Shown here in pieces: positions 26,801 to 36,694 of a DNA stretch of 64,000 nucleotides. The stretch covers positions 38,182 through 102,181 of the forward strand of contig JADJDP010000017.1 of NCBI GenBank assembly GCA_016702645.1, written 5' to 3'. The notes under the pieces are model-generated. The model was not told the origin of the DNA, did no database searches, and worked only from the letters and a program-made list of their open reading frames with translations. The position numbers and the translations under genes are program-made. Origin of the DNA: Flavobacteriales bacterium. GTDB taxonomy: Bacteria > Bacteroidota > Bacteroidia > Flavobacteriales_F > PHOS-HE28. Each line of letters begins with the position of its first letter. Within the stretch, counting starts at the first letter, position 1.

Positions 26801-28812
26801 GCCGAGTAGATCCCCGTAACGAAGGTTTGTATGGAATCACTCACCGCTGAACCACCTGGACCACTCCATGTGATCGTGTTCTCCGGGGGCTGACCTGATA
26901 TCCAAAGCCATGGCTGCTGCGGTTCGCATACGGCAACCGGTTCCGGTGGATGGGCGTTCGTGTTCACCACCACATCATCATTGAACAACAGCTGCGGTGG
27001 CAAAGGGTTGATGGTCAGGTGAACGGAATCCGTGCGTTGCCAGCAACCTGCGGCAGAAGTGACGGTAACCCAATACCAACCCGACGCTGAAACGATGATC
27101 TCCGGCACCGTCTGCCCCGTGCTCCATAGGAACAACAGATCAGGGGCTGTATGCCGAAGGGAAGTATCCGCCGTGTAGCTCGTGTGTGTGAAGGCGCTCA
27201 AGTACGCGTTCACGCAACGGGCCGCCGAGTCGGGACCGACCACCCCATCGGAAACACCGACCCGGAGGATCACATCACGTGCGCTGCGATCGCACACCGC
27301 ACCGCTGCGGTTGAACATATCGTACGGCTCCCGGCTGTCCACGTAGCCGCGTGCGATGAACGCGTCCTTCAACGCCGATCCGCGCAGGTTTGCGTACTGG
27401 GCATAGTTCGCGTCGCTGCAATACGGCGATGGCGCTCCCGGTACGAGCAACTGCCCGGTGGGATCGGCGATCAACGATCCATCGTCGGGGAAGACGAGCA
27501 AGCGCTCGTACGAACCCGCGAAGACGTAGGTGCTGTCCAACGTGTGAACGATACCACCCGGCACCTTGTCCCCTTGCCCACCGAACTGCTGCGCCTCTTT
27601 GAACGCCAGATCCGAATACCGGAAGCGCGCGATGTACAGGTCGTAGGGCCCGGTGGAAAGGAAGGTGCCATTGCCATAACCGGCGCTGAAACCGGTGAAC
27701 TGGCAACCGAACCGACCGAAGACCGCGATGTCATCGCCTTGAACACTCAGCGCACGCGTGTTCACGGCGTTGTCCGAACCCCAGGTCGTTTGCCTGATCA
27801 ATTCACCATCCAGGTCCACTTCCACCAGAAAGGAGGAACGCGGTTCCACGGCGGTGAACAGATCCGGTTCGGTATCGAGAAAGATGACGGTGCCTTGCAC
27901 ATCGCCCACCAGCATCAGGTGGTCCTCCACCAACAACATCTCGAAGACCTGGTTGTAGGTGCCACCACCGAAGATCCTGAACCACTCTTCCTCCCCGGTC
28001 GGGCTGAAGCGCGCAATGAAGATCGCGCTGTACATCGCATTGAAGTGCGTCTGGTCGAAGGTGATGGTATCGCTGAACTGGCCCGTGAGGTAGAGGTTGC
28101 CCGCAAGATCATGCACCACATCCATGCCTCGATCGGCGAACTCCGCAGCACCTTGCTGGATCCACAACGGTGCTCCATCGCTTGCGTAGGTGGCAAGGAA
28201 GATGTCGACGCTCGGCTGGCCGTTGTCGGGATCGATGATGCTGGTGAGCGTGCCTTGATCGAACACCGCAGTACCACGGAACTCACCTGCCACGGCGATC
28301 GATCCATCGGGCCCCACGCTCACACCGTTCGGTTGATCCACACCATCGGGGCTTCCTCCTTGACGCGCCCATACCACTGCACCATCGGACTGCGCCATCT
28401 TCAGCACGAACATGTCCTGGGTGCCGTTCTGCGAGATCAATGTGGTGCCATCGAAGACTGCGGCCCCCATGAACTGTCCCACTACCGCGATGTTCCCATC
28501 CGCCGTGAGCGCGAGCTTGATCGCACGGTCCAGCCCGGGACCACCGAACGTACGTGTCCATACGAGCGCGCCGTTGGGATCGTACTTCGCAACAAGCACG
28601 TCCAAGCTGCCTTGCGAGATCAAGGTCGTCCCGTCCAGTTCAATGTTGCCACCGAACTCACCCACCGCGTATAGGAAGCCCTGGGCATCGATCGCCACAT
28701 CGGTGTATGCTTCATTGCTCCATGCACCCACACGGCGGGCCCAGTGGTTCTGGGCTTCCACTTCGCCAAAAAAGCAAAGCAGGAAGAGCGCGAGGAATGA
28801 ACGAAGGTGCAT
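23827..28812 (-). CDS. Giant secreted protein: beta-propeller repeats, Ig-like domains, CHU_C-type T9SS end
   Basis: About 1660 residues, the longest uninterrupted reading here. The start is set at ATG 28812, which gives the signal peptide MHLRSFLALFLLCFFGEVEA; an in-frame upstream ATG at 28872 adds an unlikely leader. The N-terminal 450 residues carry SBBP-like beta-propeller repeats (AYTDVAIDAQGFLYAVGEFG, DGSIAVAGEFRGTAVFDQGT). The middle has many Ig/PKD-like modules with paired cysteines. The end is a gliding-motility-associated C-terminal domain (NVVTPNGDGVNDGWILGPGG, VYNRWGQLVWSG, EGTYYYVLHL), a type B T9SS signal. It is a surface protein or adhesin of unknown ligand, and a tandem paralogue of the gene at 28905-33211. 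Confidence 0.9.
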   Translation of the reverse strand: MHLRSFLALFLLCFFGEVEAQNHWARRVGAWSNEAYTDVAIDAQGFLYAVGEFGGNIELDGTTLISQGSLDVLVAKYDPNGALVWTRTFGGPGLDRAIKLALTADGNIAVVGQFMGAAVFDGTTLISQNGTQDMFVLKMAQSDGAVVWARQGGSPDGVDQPNGVSVGPDGSIAVAGEFRGTAVFDQGTLTSIIDPDNGQPSVDIFLATYASDGAPLWIQQGAAEFADRGMDVVHDLAGNLYLTGQFSDTITFDQTHFNAMYSAIFIARFSPTGEEEWFRIFGGGTYNQVFEMLLVEDHLMLVGDVQGTVIFLDTEPDLFTAVEPRSSFLVEVDLDGELIRQTTWGSDNAVNTRALSVQGDDIAVFGRFGCQFTGFSAGYGNGTFLSTGPYDLYIARFRYSDLAFKEAQQFGGQGDKVPGGIVHTLDSTYVFAGSYERLLVFPDDGSLIADPTGQLLVPGAPSPYCSDANYAQYANLRGSALKDAFIARGYVDSREPYDMFNRSGAVCDRSARDVILRVGVSDGVVGPDSAARCVNAYLSAFTHTSYTADTSLRHTAPDLLFLWSTGQTVPEIIVSASGWYWVTVTSAAGCWQRTDSVHLTINPLPPQLLFNDDVVVNTNAHPPEPVAVCEPQQPWLWISGQPPENTITWSGPGGSAVSDSIQTFVTGIYSATATTPAGCTRSNLVPVTIFPSGPLPPIEAEFTLTYPQDTDLNDTLELCRNALITAAVHVDLTLNGVPVGIPYGVTAYYACGSLFDDTPDLDFECFDILLEEGWYVSNIAFMLTNRPCGEDSLLWFITDSIYVIPFPVSDPIVSVAGPALICPGDTVALTAICIGCDVGAWTGPYIHVTSIDTAWIIGPGVYEFTGTVVDTNGCSSSSIAPIEVEWNPQPLLAVDPLDGIICPNATATIWSEWEGVQYQWYGPLGPMNVDNDTIITSQQGFYYLEMIDSLGCNVSSDPILVTDYATPFLNVLPDNVLCEPGETATLQVVTTSTATLVWDAPFAGSTALQQVVTTPGIYTCSVNACGIITELSVEIFGNTANAELVTPGPFTLCPGDAVVLEAMPGAVLYYWYPGPVFGPQITVDTSGTYLLVVSNAAGCQDSLFTEVTVLPEYNEITLEELDFCAGDTVALFVAGDSVITWYADSAMTTVLGLGNELHLGELSEPMTVWVEQVVGPCSSGLIEVLVNVHQQPLPPVVSGNPLVCEGSALQLSTPLYPDTWYEWLAPNWVSYGTNEVVVDPVTMAQEGLWYVAVSNAGCAGFVLPFPVDVIDAADMSIGPDTLICPDGSAQFEVPSGFSQPLWHDGTSTPAFMSSGGDVVLTAVDGNGCAVRDTANVALFSFSQPFSLTGSSICLGASATLVATGSGTFTWYGDPALTQLVHTGGSWFFQQPTDSAIYYVTQSEWLCTSEPQAVLLAVVPIPVDVDIVAPPYVCEGSELLLTVTGANAPTGVWTTPSGTYQGASIMIPNASQGDAGTYTVVPSIGECSGDAVSVKVDVIAPDPLDLGSDTVFCEGGAIQLSLPAGYNDPVWSTSSTSLVITVSNAGTYSVQAVDAQGCSVSDAIVIEVVGCEPIIPNVVTPNGDGVNDGWILGPGGYVGAILDVYNRWGQLVWSGDVIRTGFRGNHMDNGEPLSEGTYYYVLHLTRGSGNIDDYTGHITLLR

Positions 28813-28904
28813 GAAGGTTGTCCGGATGAAGATAGGTTCACCCGGGGATCCGCTGCTTCGCCACCTGACCAATGTTCAGGATGATCACAGACTTAACGAT
28901 CCAG

Positions 28905-30581
28905 TTACCAAACCAACTGGATATGCCCGCTTTCATTCCCGGCAGTGCCGTCAGCCCTGGGCAGGTCAAGAACGTAGTAGTACACGCCAGCCGGGCACCG
29001 TTCCCCGCTGCGCTGGTGCGTGCCGTCCCAGCCGTTCGTCATCACATCGCCTTCATGCACCAAGTTGCCCCAACGACCGTAGATCCATGCATTGGCTTGG
29101 AGGAAACCACCGCTGGGGAACCACGCATCGTTCACACCATCGCCGTTCGGCGAAAACACGTTTGGGACCAAGAGCGGGCAATCCTCCGCGATCACTTCGA
29201 GCGATCCGGTCACCGCACAGCCGTTGATGTCCAGCGCCACGACGGTGATCACCGCGGAGCTTCCAACGGTGATGCTGCTCGCCGTGCTACCCGTGGACCA
29301 CTGCACCGATGAATATTCTTCAGGCAATGTGAAAGAAGCTTGGGACCCAAGACAGAATTCTGTTAGCGCGGGAAGCGCTGGTTCCTGCGGAGCATGTACG
29401 ATCAGCGTTCGTGTTGTTGATGCGGTGTTGCACCCGTCATACGTGGCCTGGCACTGGTAAATGCCCCCATTCGCAAGAGTGACGGGATCGATGACGAGCA
29501 CGTCACCACTGAACGGACCTTGCGGTGTTGACCAAACGAGCGTCACCGTATCCGGTGCAATGACCGTGTAGGTCAGGGACTCACCCGCGCAGAGCTCGGT
29601 CGGACCTTCCATCTCGATGGATGCGGGTCTGGGCTTGACATCCACGAACGCGGTTGCGCTATCGCCGATGCAACCACTTTGCTCCTGTCGGGCATGGACG
29701 GTGACATCAACAGTTGGTGTGAACGTGAGCGAGGGGCCGCTACCGAGCAAGGAAGTGAAGCCGGCATCGCCATACCAGTTCACCGGTCCAGGCCCGCTCG
29801 AAAGGAGCACGGCCGCATCCCCAGCACACACCGTATCGCCGCTGATCGACAACGGACCAGCGAACAACACCTGGTCCACCACCACCACTGCGGAAGTATC
29901 GGTGCAGCCACCAGCGTTCTCCACGATCACCAGGTACGATCCCGCTGAGGTCACCACTAGATCCGCTCCGCTCACCGAACCCGGCATCCACAAGTAGCTA
30001 GCATTTCCGGCCGCCGCGTGGAGCGTCACGCTATCACCTTCGCACAAGACATACGGACCCGGTGTGGTAATGGCTGCGATCGCCGGATCCTCTGTGATCA
30101 CGACACTGAGCGACGTAACGATCCCGCAGGCCGTAACACTGCAGGAATAGGTCCCCGGCTGTGTGATAGTGACCGTCAATGCCGACCCACCGATCGGCGG
30201 AGACCACAACACGGTGGAACCCGGCGCGGTCATCACCTGCAATTGCACATCATCGCCGGGACCGCACAACACTGCCGAGGGTTGCACGTCCAGGTAGGGT
30301 GTGCCATAGTTCACCAAGGCCACGTTGTTGCTGGTCACCGAACAACCGTCGATGATCATGCTGAGGTAGTACTCGCCGGGTACCGATGTCGTAAGAACCG
30401 GTCCTTCACCGTTGATGGGACCTTGCGGGCCGTACCACGTAGCTGGTGCCCACGCTCGTGGTGGACATGGTGGCGCTACTGTTCGGGCAAATGATGGCAT
30501 TGTCCGGATCAACATCCAGCACGGGCCCAGTTGGCATGGTGATGATGATGGTCTCTGGTCCGCGAACGAGCATCCGTTCAC
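28905..30581 (-). CDS. Giant secreted protein, paralogue of 23827, C-terminal part
   Basis: C-terminal half of the second tandem paralogue; its N-terminus is the next entry. It contains Ig-like modules matching those of the neighbour (TWYGPQGPINGEGPVLTTSV, GPYVLCEGDSVTLHAAAGNA) and ends with the same type of CHU_C domain (NVFSPNGDGVNDAWFPSGGF, YGRWGNLVHEGDV, PAGVYYYVLDLPRADG). Before about 30437 the true reading lies in another frame (PVLDVDPDNAIICPNSSATM), so bases from there to 30581 are out of frame here. Its stop lies 92 bases before the start of the downstream paralogue at 28812. Confidence 0.85.
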   Translation of the reverse strand: MNGCSFADQRPSSSPCQLGPCWMLIRTMPSFARTVAPPCPPRAWAPATWYGPQGPINGEGPVLTTSVPGEYYLSMIIDGCSVTSNNVALVNYGTPYLDVQPSAVLCGPGDDVQLQVMTAPGSTVLWSPPIGGSALTVTITQPGTYSCSVTACGIVTSLSVVITEDPAIAAITTPGPYVLCEGDSVTLHAAAGNASYLWMPGSVSGADLVVTSAGSYLVIVENAGGCTDTSAVVVVDQVLFAGPLSISGDTVCAGDAAVLLSSGPGPVNWYGDAGFTSLLGSGPSLTFTPTVDVTVHARQEQSGCIGDSATAFVDVKPRPASIEMEGPTELCAGESLTYTVIAPDTVTLVWSTPQGPFSGDVLVIDPVTLANGGIYQCQATYDGCNTASTTRTLIVHAPQEPALPALTEFCLGSQASFTLPEEYSSVQWSTGSTASSITVGSSAVITVVALDINGCAVTGSLEVIAEDCPLLVPNVFSPNGDGVNDAWFPSGGFLQANAWIYGRWGNLVHEGDVMTNGWDGTHQRSGERCPAGVYYYVLDLPRADGTAGNESGHIQLVW

Positions 30582-33211
30582 ATCGGTGTCACTGCCGGAA
30601 ACGATGTAGGTGCCGGTGCGCTCACCTGCAAACTATCCGTACCGAATGGAACCCCATCGCCCGTCCACCAGAGCGAATCACAAGCTGCACAGGATGCGAT
30701 CAGGAAGGTGGTATCACCATCGCACAGCACGGTTGGGCCGCTCAGTAGCACGTCCACGCTCGCAGCGTCGAAGACATCTACATAGATGCTGTCCGTTTCG
30801 AAGAACTCCAAGGTGTCCTCCCCGCAAGGCGCGTTCACGATGCGTATCCAGAAATTCAGCACATACCATCCAGGCCCATCGATGGATACCTGTCCGCTCT
30901 GCTCTTCACCACTGCCTGGGTTGTTGGGAGGCAATGGTGCAAGGCTCCAGGTCATGGTCAAGCCGTCCGGAAGTTCCTGGTCCGGCAAGCCGCTGATCGA
31001 CCAATTCGGTGTGAAAGTGTACTCCACGGCACCGTTCGGACAGAGGTACAAGGTGTCGTTCAGGTCCGTATCGTCGCCGAAGGCGATGCCCAAGTCCAAG
31101 CCCAGGTCCGGCATTACGGGCGATGGGTTGTCGATCACATCCAAGTCCACATAGCGCACGCATCCGTTCGAGCCGATCAAGGCGAAGGTGTAAGTACCCG
31201 TCGTGTCCACGACGATGGAATCACTGTTCACCACCACACCAAGCGGGTCGGTCCAATAGTAGGAGGCTCCGGCTGATGCGTTCGGTGACCATACCCAATG
31301 CGTTTCCGGATGGCAGAGGATGATGGTCTGTGGGTTCGTGGTCGCCGTGTTCAGCACCACATCGTCCGATACCTGTGGCAAGGCGGGCGGAGCGTTCACC
31401 ACCACGTACACCGAGTCCGTCCACTCCCAGCAATCGTTGGCGGTGCTCACCGTACACCAGTACCAGCCCGTTGTGGAAGCGCCGATGCTGGGAGCGCTGC
31501 TGCCATTGTTCCAGAGATAGGTGGGCGTTGGCCCCAAGTAGTGCGCGGCCACACCGGTGGCGTATGAGTACCGCGTGTACACGTTCAGGATGGCCGGTCC
31601 ACACACGGTGATGGTGTCCGGGCATTCCACCGAGGTGCCATTGCGCACGCAGGGTTCCAGTTCCGAGCGATCACATCCGGTACCGGTGCGTCGCCACCAG
31701 TCGTATGGTTCTCGGCCTTCCACATAACCGCGCGCCACGAAACCATCATTGAGACCGATGGGAAGGCTGCCGGCATAGAAACCATAGTCCTCGTCGTCGC
31801 AATAGGTGGTGATGCCCGTGCCCGTGATGCCCCCTGCGCCCGTGGTGATGTCCGCTGTGAAACCGGGCGTGGCCGGGAAGAGGAGTTCGTATTGGAACGA
31901 ACCGGTGAATACGACTTGCGTGGGCGAGAGATGGGCCACGGCACCGGGCGCTTTCGCCGAGCGGCCACCGAATTGTTGTGCCTCTATCAGCCCGAAGGTG
32001 CCCGCGTTGTGCCGGGCAACGAAGAGGTCTTCCGTACCGGATGCCATGAACAAACCAGTGGCGCTGTAATGCGCTGTGAGGTCGGTGAACTGGCAATTGA
32101 AACGGCCGAGCACAGCGAGGTCGGAACCTGCAACGCTGAGGGAACTCACCCCCACCCCGCTTTCGGAACCGGTGGCATCATTCGCGAGCAATTGCCCGGA
32201 TGGATCCACCGCGATCAGGTAGTAGGCGTTGGCCGCACCGGATGGGATGGTAACCGAGGGCGGACCCGCCCACATCATGGTGCCTTGCAGATCGCCGGTG
32301 AGAAGGAGGCGGCCATCGGGTGCACGCACCATATCGCGCACGTGGTTGAAGCCCGCCCCACCGAAGCGGCGGAACCAAACTTCATTGCCCTGTGCGTCCA
32401 TGCGCAGCAGGAACGATGCGTTCAGCAGCGTGTTGGTGTGCGTTTGGTCGAAGGTGATGGTGTCGCTGAACTGGCCGGTGATGTAGATGTTGCCGAGCGG
32501 ATCATGCACAAGGTCCACGGCACGGTCGGCGTACTTCGCCGTTCCTTTCTTGATCCAGTTGAAAGCGCCAGTGCCGGAGTAGCTTACCACGAACACGTCC
32601 GCACTGGGCTGACCGGTGTCGGGGTCGGTCATGCTCACGAGCGTGTTGCCGTTCCAAGAAGCGGCTCCACGGAACTCGCCTGCCACACAAACACTGCCGT
32701 CCTCACCGATGCTCACACCGCTTGGCCTGTCGGTTCCTGCGCTTCCCCCACCCTGCCTTATCCATTGCAACGCGCCATCGCTCTTGTTCAGCACGGCCAC
32801 GTACATGTCCGCCGTGCCGCCCGCACTGATCATGCTTTGTGCTTGGAAGGTGGCCGTACCCAGGAACTCGCCCGTGAAGGCGATCACCGAACCGCTGCCC
32901 ACCGACACCTTCAACCCACGATCGATCCCCGCACCACCGCCCTGCTTGAACCACACCACATTACCGTCCGGGTCCATACGCGCAACGCAGAAATCGATGC
33001 TGCCCGCGCTGGAATACGACGCACCACCGAACTGCACGGTACCACCGAACTCACCCGTTACGTAGATCGAACCATCGCTATCCACCTGCACATCGGCGAT
33101 GTGGTCATTGCCGCCACTTCCCAAGTCCTCCACCCAATAGGGCTGGGCCTTCACAGCCGGTGCGAACAGCAGCGAGGCAAGCAACAGGACGCCCAAATGC
33201 GATAACCCCAC
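30578..33211 (-). CDS. Giant secreted protein, paralogue of 23827, N-terminal part (same gene as 28905)
   Basis: 877 residues from a GTG start at 33211, with signal peptide LLLASLLFAPAVKAQ. The beta-propeller region follows the same repeats as its neighbour (HIADVQVDSDGSIYVTGEFG, GEDGSVCVAGEFRGAASWNG, LGNIYITGQFSDTITFDQTH). Then come Ig-like modules including LYLCPNGAVEYTFTPNWSIS. The frame is lost near 30600 (SAPAPTSF), resumes in a second frame to about 30437, and then in the 28905 reading. The full protein would be about 1430 residues. No promoter was recognised; the nearest upstream gene (clpB) is divergent. Confidence 0.86.
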   Translation of the reverse strand: MGLSHLGVLLLASLLFAPAVKAQPYWVEDLGSGGNDHIADVQVDSDGSIYVTGEFGGTVQFGGASYSSAGSIDFCVARMDPDGNVVWFKQGGGAGIDRGLKVSVGSGSVIAFTGEFLGTATFQAQSMISAGGTADMYVAVLNKSDGALQWIRQGGGSAGTDRPSGVSIGEDGSVCVAGEFRGAASWNGNTLVSMTDPDTGQPSADVFVVSYSGTGAFNWIKKGTAKYADRAVDLVHDPLGNIYITGQFSDTITFDQTHTNTLLNASFLLRMDAQGNEVWFRRFGGAGFNHVRDMVRAPDGRLLLTGDLQGTMMWAGPPSVTIPSGAANAYYLIAVDPSGQLLANDATGSESGVGVSSLSVAGSDLAVLGRFNCQFTDLTAHYSATGLFMASGTEDLFVARHNAGTFGLIEAQQFGGRSAKAPGAVAHLSPTQVVFTGSFQYELLFPATPGFTADITTGAGGITGTGITTYCDDEDYGFYAGSLPIGLNDGFVARGYVEGREPYDWWRRTGTGCDRSELEPCVRNGTSVECPDTITVCGPAILNVYTRYSYATGVAAHYLGPTPTYLWNNGSSAPSIGASTTGWYWCTVSTANDCWEWTDSVYVVVNAPPALPQVSDDVVLNTATTNPQTIILCHPETHWVWSPNASAGASYYWTDPLGVVVNSDSIVVDTTGTYTFALIGSNGCVRYVDLDVIDNPSPVMPDLGLDLGIAFGDDTDLNDTLYLCPNGAVEYTFTPNWSISGLPDQELPDGLTMTWSLAPLPPNNPGSGEEQSGQVSIDGPGWYVLNFWIRIVNAPCGEDTLEFFETDSIYVDVFDAASVDVLLSGPTVLCDGDTTFLIASCAACDSLWWTGDGVPFGTDSLQVSAPAPTSFPAVTPM

Positions 33212-33444
33212 GGTATCCAGCCCTCACGATCGATGGCACGGTCCTCATCCTTCACGCATACACGAACAAGATAGACTTGAGGTTGGCTTCGTTGCCTTGG
33301 GTCGGTAGAATTGTCCTTCCGGCCAAGGCGATCCGGTCGTTCTGTCCCTTGCCAGGACCGCTCCTGTGACGATCTGTTCGTAAAGCACGGTTAGCAGGCA
33401 TCGGAGCGTTCTTTGTCCGACGGCGGCGCATTCAATCCCCTACC

Positions 33445-36088
33445 ATGGACCTCAACCAATTCACCATCCGTTCCCAACAGGCCATTCAACAGGCGCAAAC
33501 CATCGCCAGCGGCAATGGTCAGCAAGTGTTGGAGAACGGTCACCTGCTGAAGGGCATCCTGGAAGTGGACGCAGATGTCACGCCCTTCCTCTTGAAGAAG
33601 CTGAACGTGAACCTGCCCGCCATGCAGCAGGCAATGGACAAGGATCGTACTGGGCTATCCGAAAGTGAGCGGCGCGCAGATCACCCTGAGCCGCCACAGC
33701 AGCACCACGCTCACGAAGGCGCTCGCTGCGCTGAAGGAGTTCAACGATGAATATGCGAGCGTGGAGCACCTGCTCATCGGCATCCTGGAAAGCGGGGACA
33801 CGGTTGGCCAGTTGCTGAAGGACAACGGTGTGAACCGCAAGGACCTGGTCGCAGCGATCAAGGAACTCCGCAAAGGGTCGCGCGTTACGAGCCAGAGCCA
33901 GGAAGAGACCTACAACGCACTGAACAAGTACGCGAAGAACCTCAACCAGCTCGCCAAAGAGAACAAGCTCGACCCGGTCATCGGTCGCGACGAGGAGATC
34001 CGGCGCGTGCTGCAGATCCTCAGCCGACGCACGAAGAACAATCCCATCCTCATCGGCGAACCCGGCGTGGGCAAGACCGCGATCGCCGAGGGCATTGCAC
34101 AACGCGTGGTGAGCGGAGACATCCCCGACGACCTGAAGACCAAGCAGGTCTTCAGCCTTGACATGGGTGCGCTCATTGCGGGTGCCAAATACAAGGGCGA
34201 GTTCGAGGAACGCTTGAAGGCCGTGGTGAAGGAAGTGATCGCCGCAGAAGGCAACATCATCCTCTTCATCGACGAGATCCACACGCTCGTTGGTGCAGGC
34301 GGTGGCGATGGTGCCATGGACGCTGCCAACATCCTGAAGCCCGCTCTTGCTCGTGGAGAACTGCGCGCCATTGGTGCCACCACGCTCAACGAGTACCAGA
34401 AGTATTTCGAGAAGGACAAGGCGCTCGAGCGTCGCTTCCAGAAGGTGATGGTGGACGAGCCATCACGCGAGGACGCCATCTCCATCCTGCGTGGCTTGAA
34501 GGACAAGTACGAGAGCCACCACAAAGTGCTCATCAAGGACGCCGCGATCATCGCCGCCGTGGAACTGAGCACACGCTACATCGCCGATCGTTTCCTACCG
34601 GACAAGGCCATCGACTTCATCGACGAGGCCGCGAGCAAACTGCGCATGGAGATCAACTCCAAGCCCGAAGAGCTCGACGAGATCGATCGCCGGATCATGC
34701 AACTGGAGATCGAGCGTGAAGCGATCAAGCGTGAGAACGATGCCGCCAAACTGACGGACCTCAATCGCGAGATCGCCGAGTTGAGCGAGCAGCGCGATGG
34801 CTTCAAGGCGCGCTGGGAAAGCGAACGTGCGCTGGTGGAACGCATCAACAGCGCGAAGGACCGCATCGAACAGTTCAAGTTCGACGCTGCACAAGCCGAG
34901 CGGGATGGCGACTTCGGGAAAGTCGCTGAGATCCGCTACGGCCGCATCCAGGAAACGGAAAAGGAACTGGCCGATGCCAAAGCGGAGCTGATCGCGCTGC
35001 AGGCCGAAAGCAGTTTGATCAAGGAGGAAGTGGACGTGGAGGAGATCGCCGCAGTGGTGAGCCGCTGGACCGGTATCCCGGTTACACGGATGCTCGAAGC
35101 CGAGCGCGCCAAGTTGCTCCATCTGGAGGATGAACTGCACAAACGGGTGATCGGCCAGGAAGAGGCCGTGCATGCCGTGGCCGATGCGGTGCGCCGTAGT
35201 CGCGCAGGAATGAGTGATGAGCGTCGGCCGATCGGCTCCTTCATCTTCCTTGGTACCACCGGTGTGGGCAAGACCGAACTGGCCAAGGCGTTGAGCGAGA
35301 TCCTGTTCAACGATGAGAACGCGATGACGCGTATCGACATGAGCGAATACCAAGAGCGGCACAGCGTGAGCCGGCTCGTGGGCGCGCCTCCCGGTTACGT
35401 TGGTTACGACGAAGGCGGGCAACTCACCGAAGCCGTGCGGCGCAAACCGTACAGCGTGGTATTGCTCGATGAGATCGAGAAAGCCCACCCGGATGTCTGG
35501 AACATCCTGCTGCAAGTCTTGGATGATGGCCGCCTCACGGACAACAAGGGGCGCGTGGTGAACTTCAAGAACACCATAATCATCATGACGAGCAACATCG
35601 GCTCGCACATCATCCAGGAACGCTTCGAGAAGATGGACCGTGGCAACCGCGAAGAGATCATCGAAAGCACCAAGGCCGAGGTGATGACCTTGCTACGGAG
35701 CACCGTAAGGCCCGAGTTCCTCAACCGCGTGGACGAGATCATCATGTTCCGCCCACTGAGCCAGGCCGATGTGCGTGAGATCGTGAAGCTGCAACTGCAC
35801 ATGCTGATGCAGAAGCTCACCGAGAAGGACATCCACTTGGTTCCGAGCGAAGAGCTCATCGAACACATCTGCGAGACCGGCTTCGATCCGCAGTTCGGTG
35901 CGCGGCCCATCAAACGGATGATCCAGCGGGAATTGTTGAACGAACTCAGCCGCCAACTCATCGCCGGCACCATTGAGACCGGAGCCCAGCAGGTGGTGGA
36001 TGTCTTCGACGGGAAGATCGTCTTCCGCAAGCCCATTGATGAGAAGGAGAAGAACGGGGGGAAGAAGGTGAAGGCGGAGACCCGGTGA
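33445..36088 (+). CDS. clpB: ATP-dependent disaggregase ClpB (one frameshift)
   Basis: Hsp100 chaperone that, with DnaK, rescues aggregated proteins in the cytoplasm. About 880 residues in all. The N-domain begins MDLNQFTIRSQQAIQQAQTI. One base is missing near 33643; the reading resumes as IVLGYPKVSGAQITLSRHSS and runs to the stop without further breaks. AAA1 has Walker A GEPGVGKTAIAEG and Walker B LFIDEIHTL. The ClpB-specific coiled-coil middle domain covers about residues 410-530. AAA2 has GTTGVGKTELAKAL and VVLLDEIEKAH, and the C-terminal domain is complete. The 230 bases upstream hold no gene; no CIRCE element was recognised. Confidence 0.95.
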
Positions 36089-36237
36089 CCCCATAGCGGG
36101 TAGGTGCAAATTGTGATCGTTGGATCGATCGTGCAAACCCGTTGGGCCCATGTCCTTGCATTCTCCCCACCCTACTACTTTGCCATCGCTCCCGAGAGAT
36201 CCCGGTCAAAGCCGAATGACACGATGACGTTCACAGC

Positions 36238-36651
36238 ATGATCGACGATATCACCACCGCACTGCGCCACGCGCAGCCGCCTGTGGCCCCGGTGGACCGC
36301 TCCCAACTGCAACTACCACGTGACCCTGAGGTCTTCGTGGAAGACACCTTGCTTTACGTGATGGACAATTGGTCGCAGGACCTGCGCGAGCAAGGCCATG
36401 TGCTGGAAGAGGACCTGGGGTGGAAGGACCGAACGAGCCACTATCCGCGATACTTGCTCCGCATGGCAGGTGGCAGCGTGGTGCAATTGCACTTCACCGG
36501 TGAGTACCCTCGCTCGCTCTACCTGAGCATCAGCAAGGGCTTCCGCAACGGACAACAGTTCAGCGATGCGCGGCACCTGCAGGTGGAGCTACCGATAACC
36601 ACCGACGCGAACAGTTTGCTTGCCAGCATCCTCGAAGGATTGAAGGTGTAA
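36238..36651 (+). CDS. Conserved hypothetical protein (137 aa)
   Basis: 137 residues, soluble, no signal peptide or membrane segment. The core alternates strands and helices: EVFVEDTLLYVMDNWSQDLR, YLLRMAGGSVVQLHFTGEYP and SLYLSISKGFRNGQQFSDAR. I do not recognise the family. It lies between clpB and a SixA-like gene on the same strand, with its own 149-base upstream gap containing CTACTTTG near 36170, a partial match to the -7 box. The uninterrupted frame in an error-rich area and the clean start and stop support a real gene. Confidence 0.7.
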   Translation: MIDDITTALRHAQPPVAPVDRSQLQLPRDPEVFVEDTLLYVMDNWSQDLREQGHVLEEDLGWKDRTSHYPRYLLRMAGGSVVQLHFTGEYPRSLYLSISKGFRNGQQFSDARHLQVELPITTDANSLLASILEGLKV

Positions 36652-36694
36652 CCGGTCAGGTGCATTGCGCATTTACTTTGGGTGAGCGAACACC

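Noticed and set aside
27151..33205. Plus-strand open readings of 300-500 residues opposite the giant secreted proteins (for example 27151-28674 and 31892-33205)
   Set aside because: No recognisable motif; the minus strand carries propeller and Ig modules with signal peptides and C-terminal sorting domains across the same bases.
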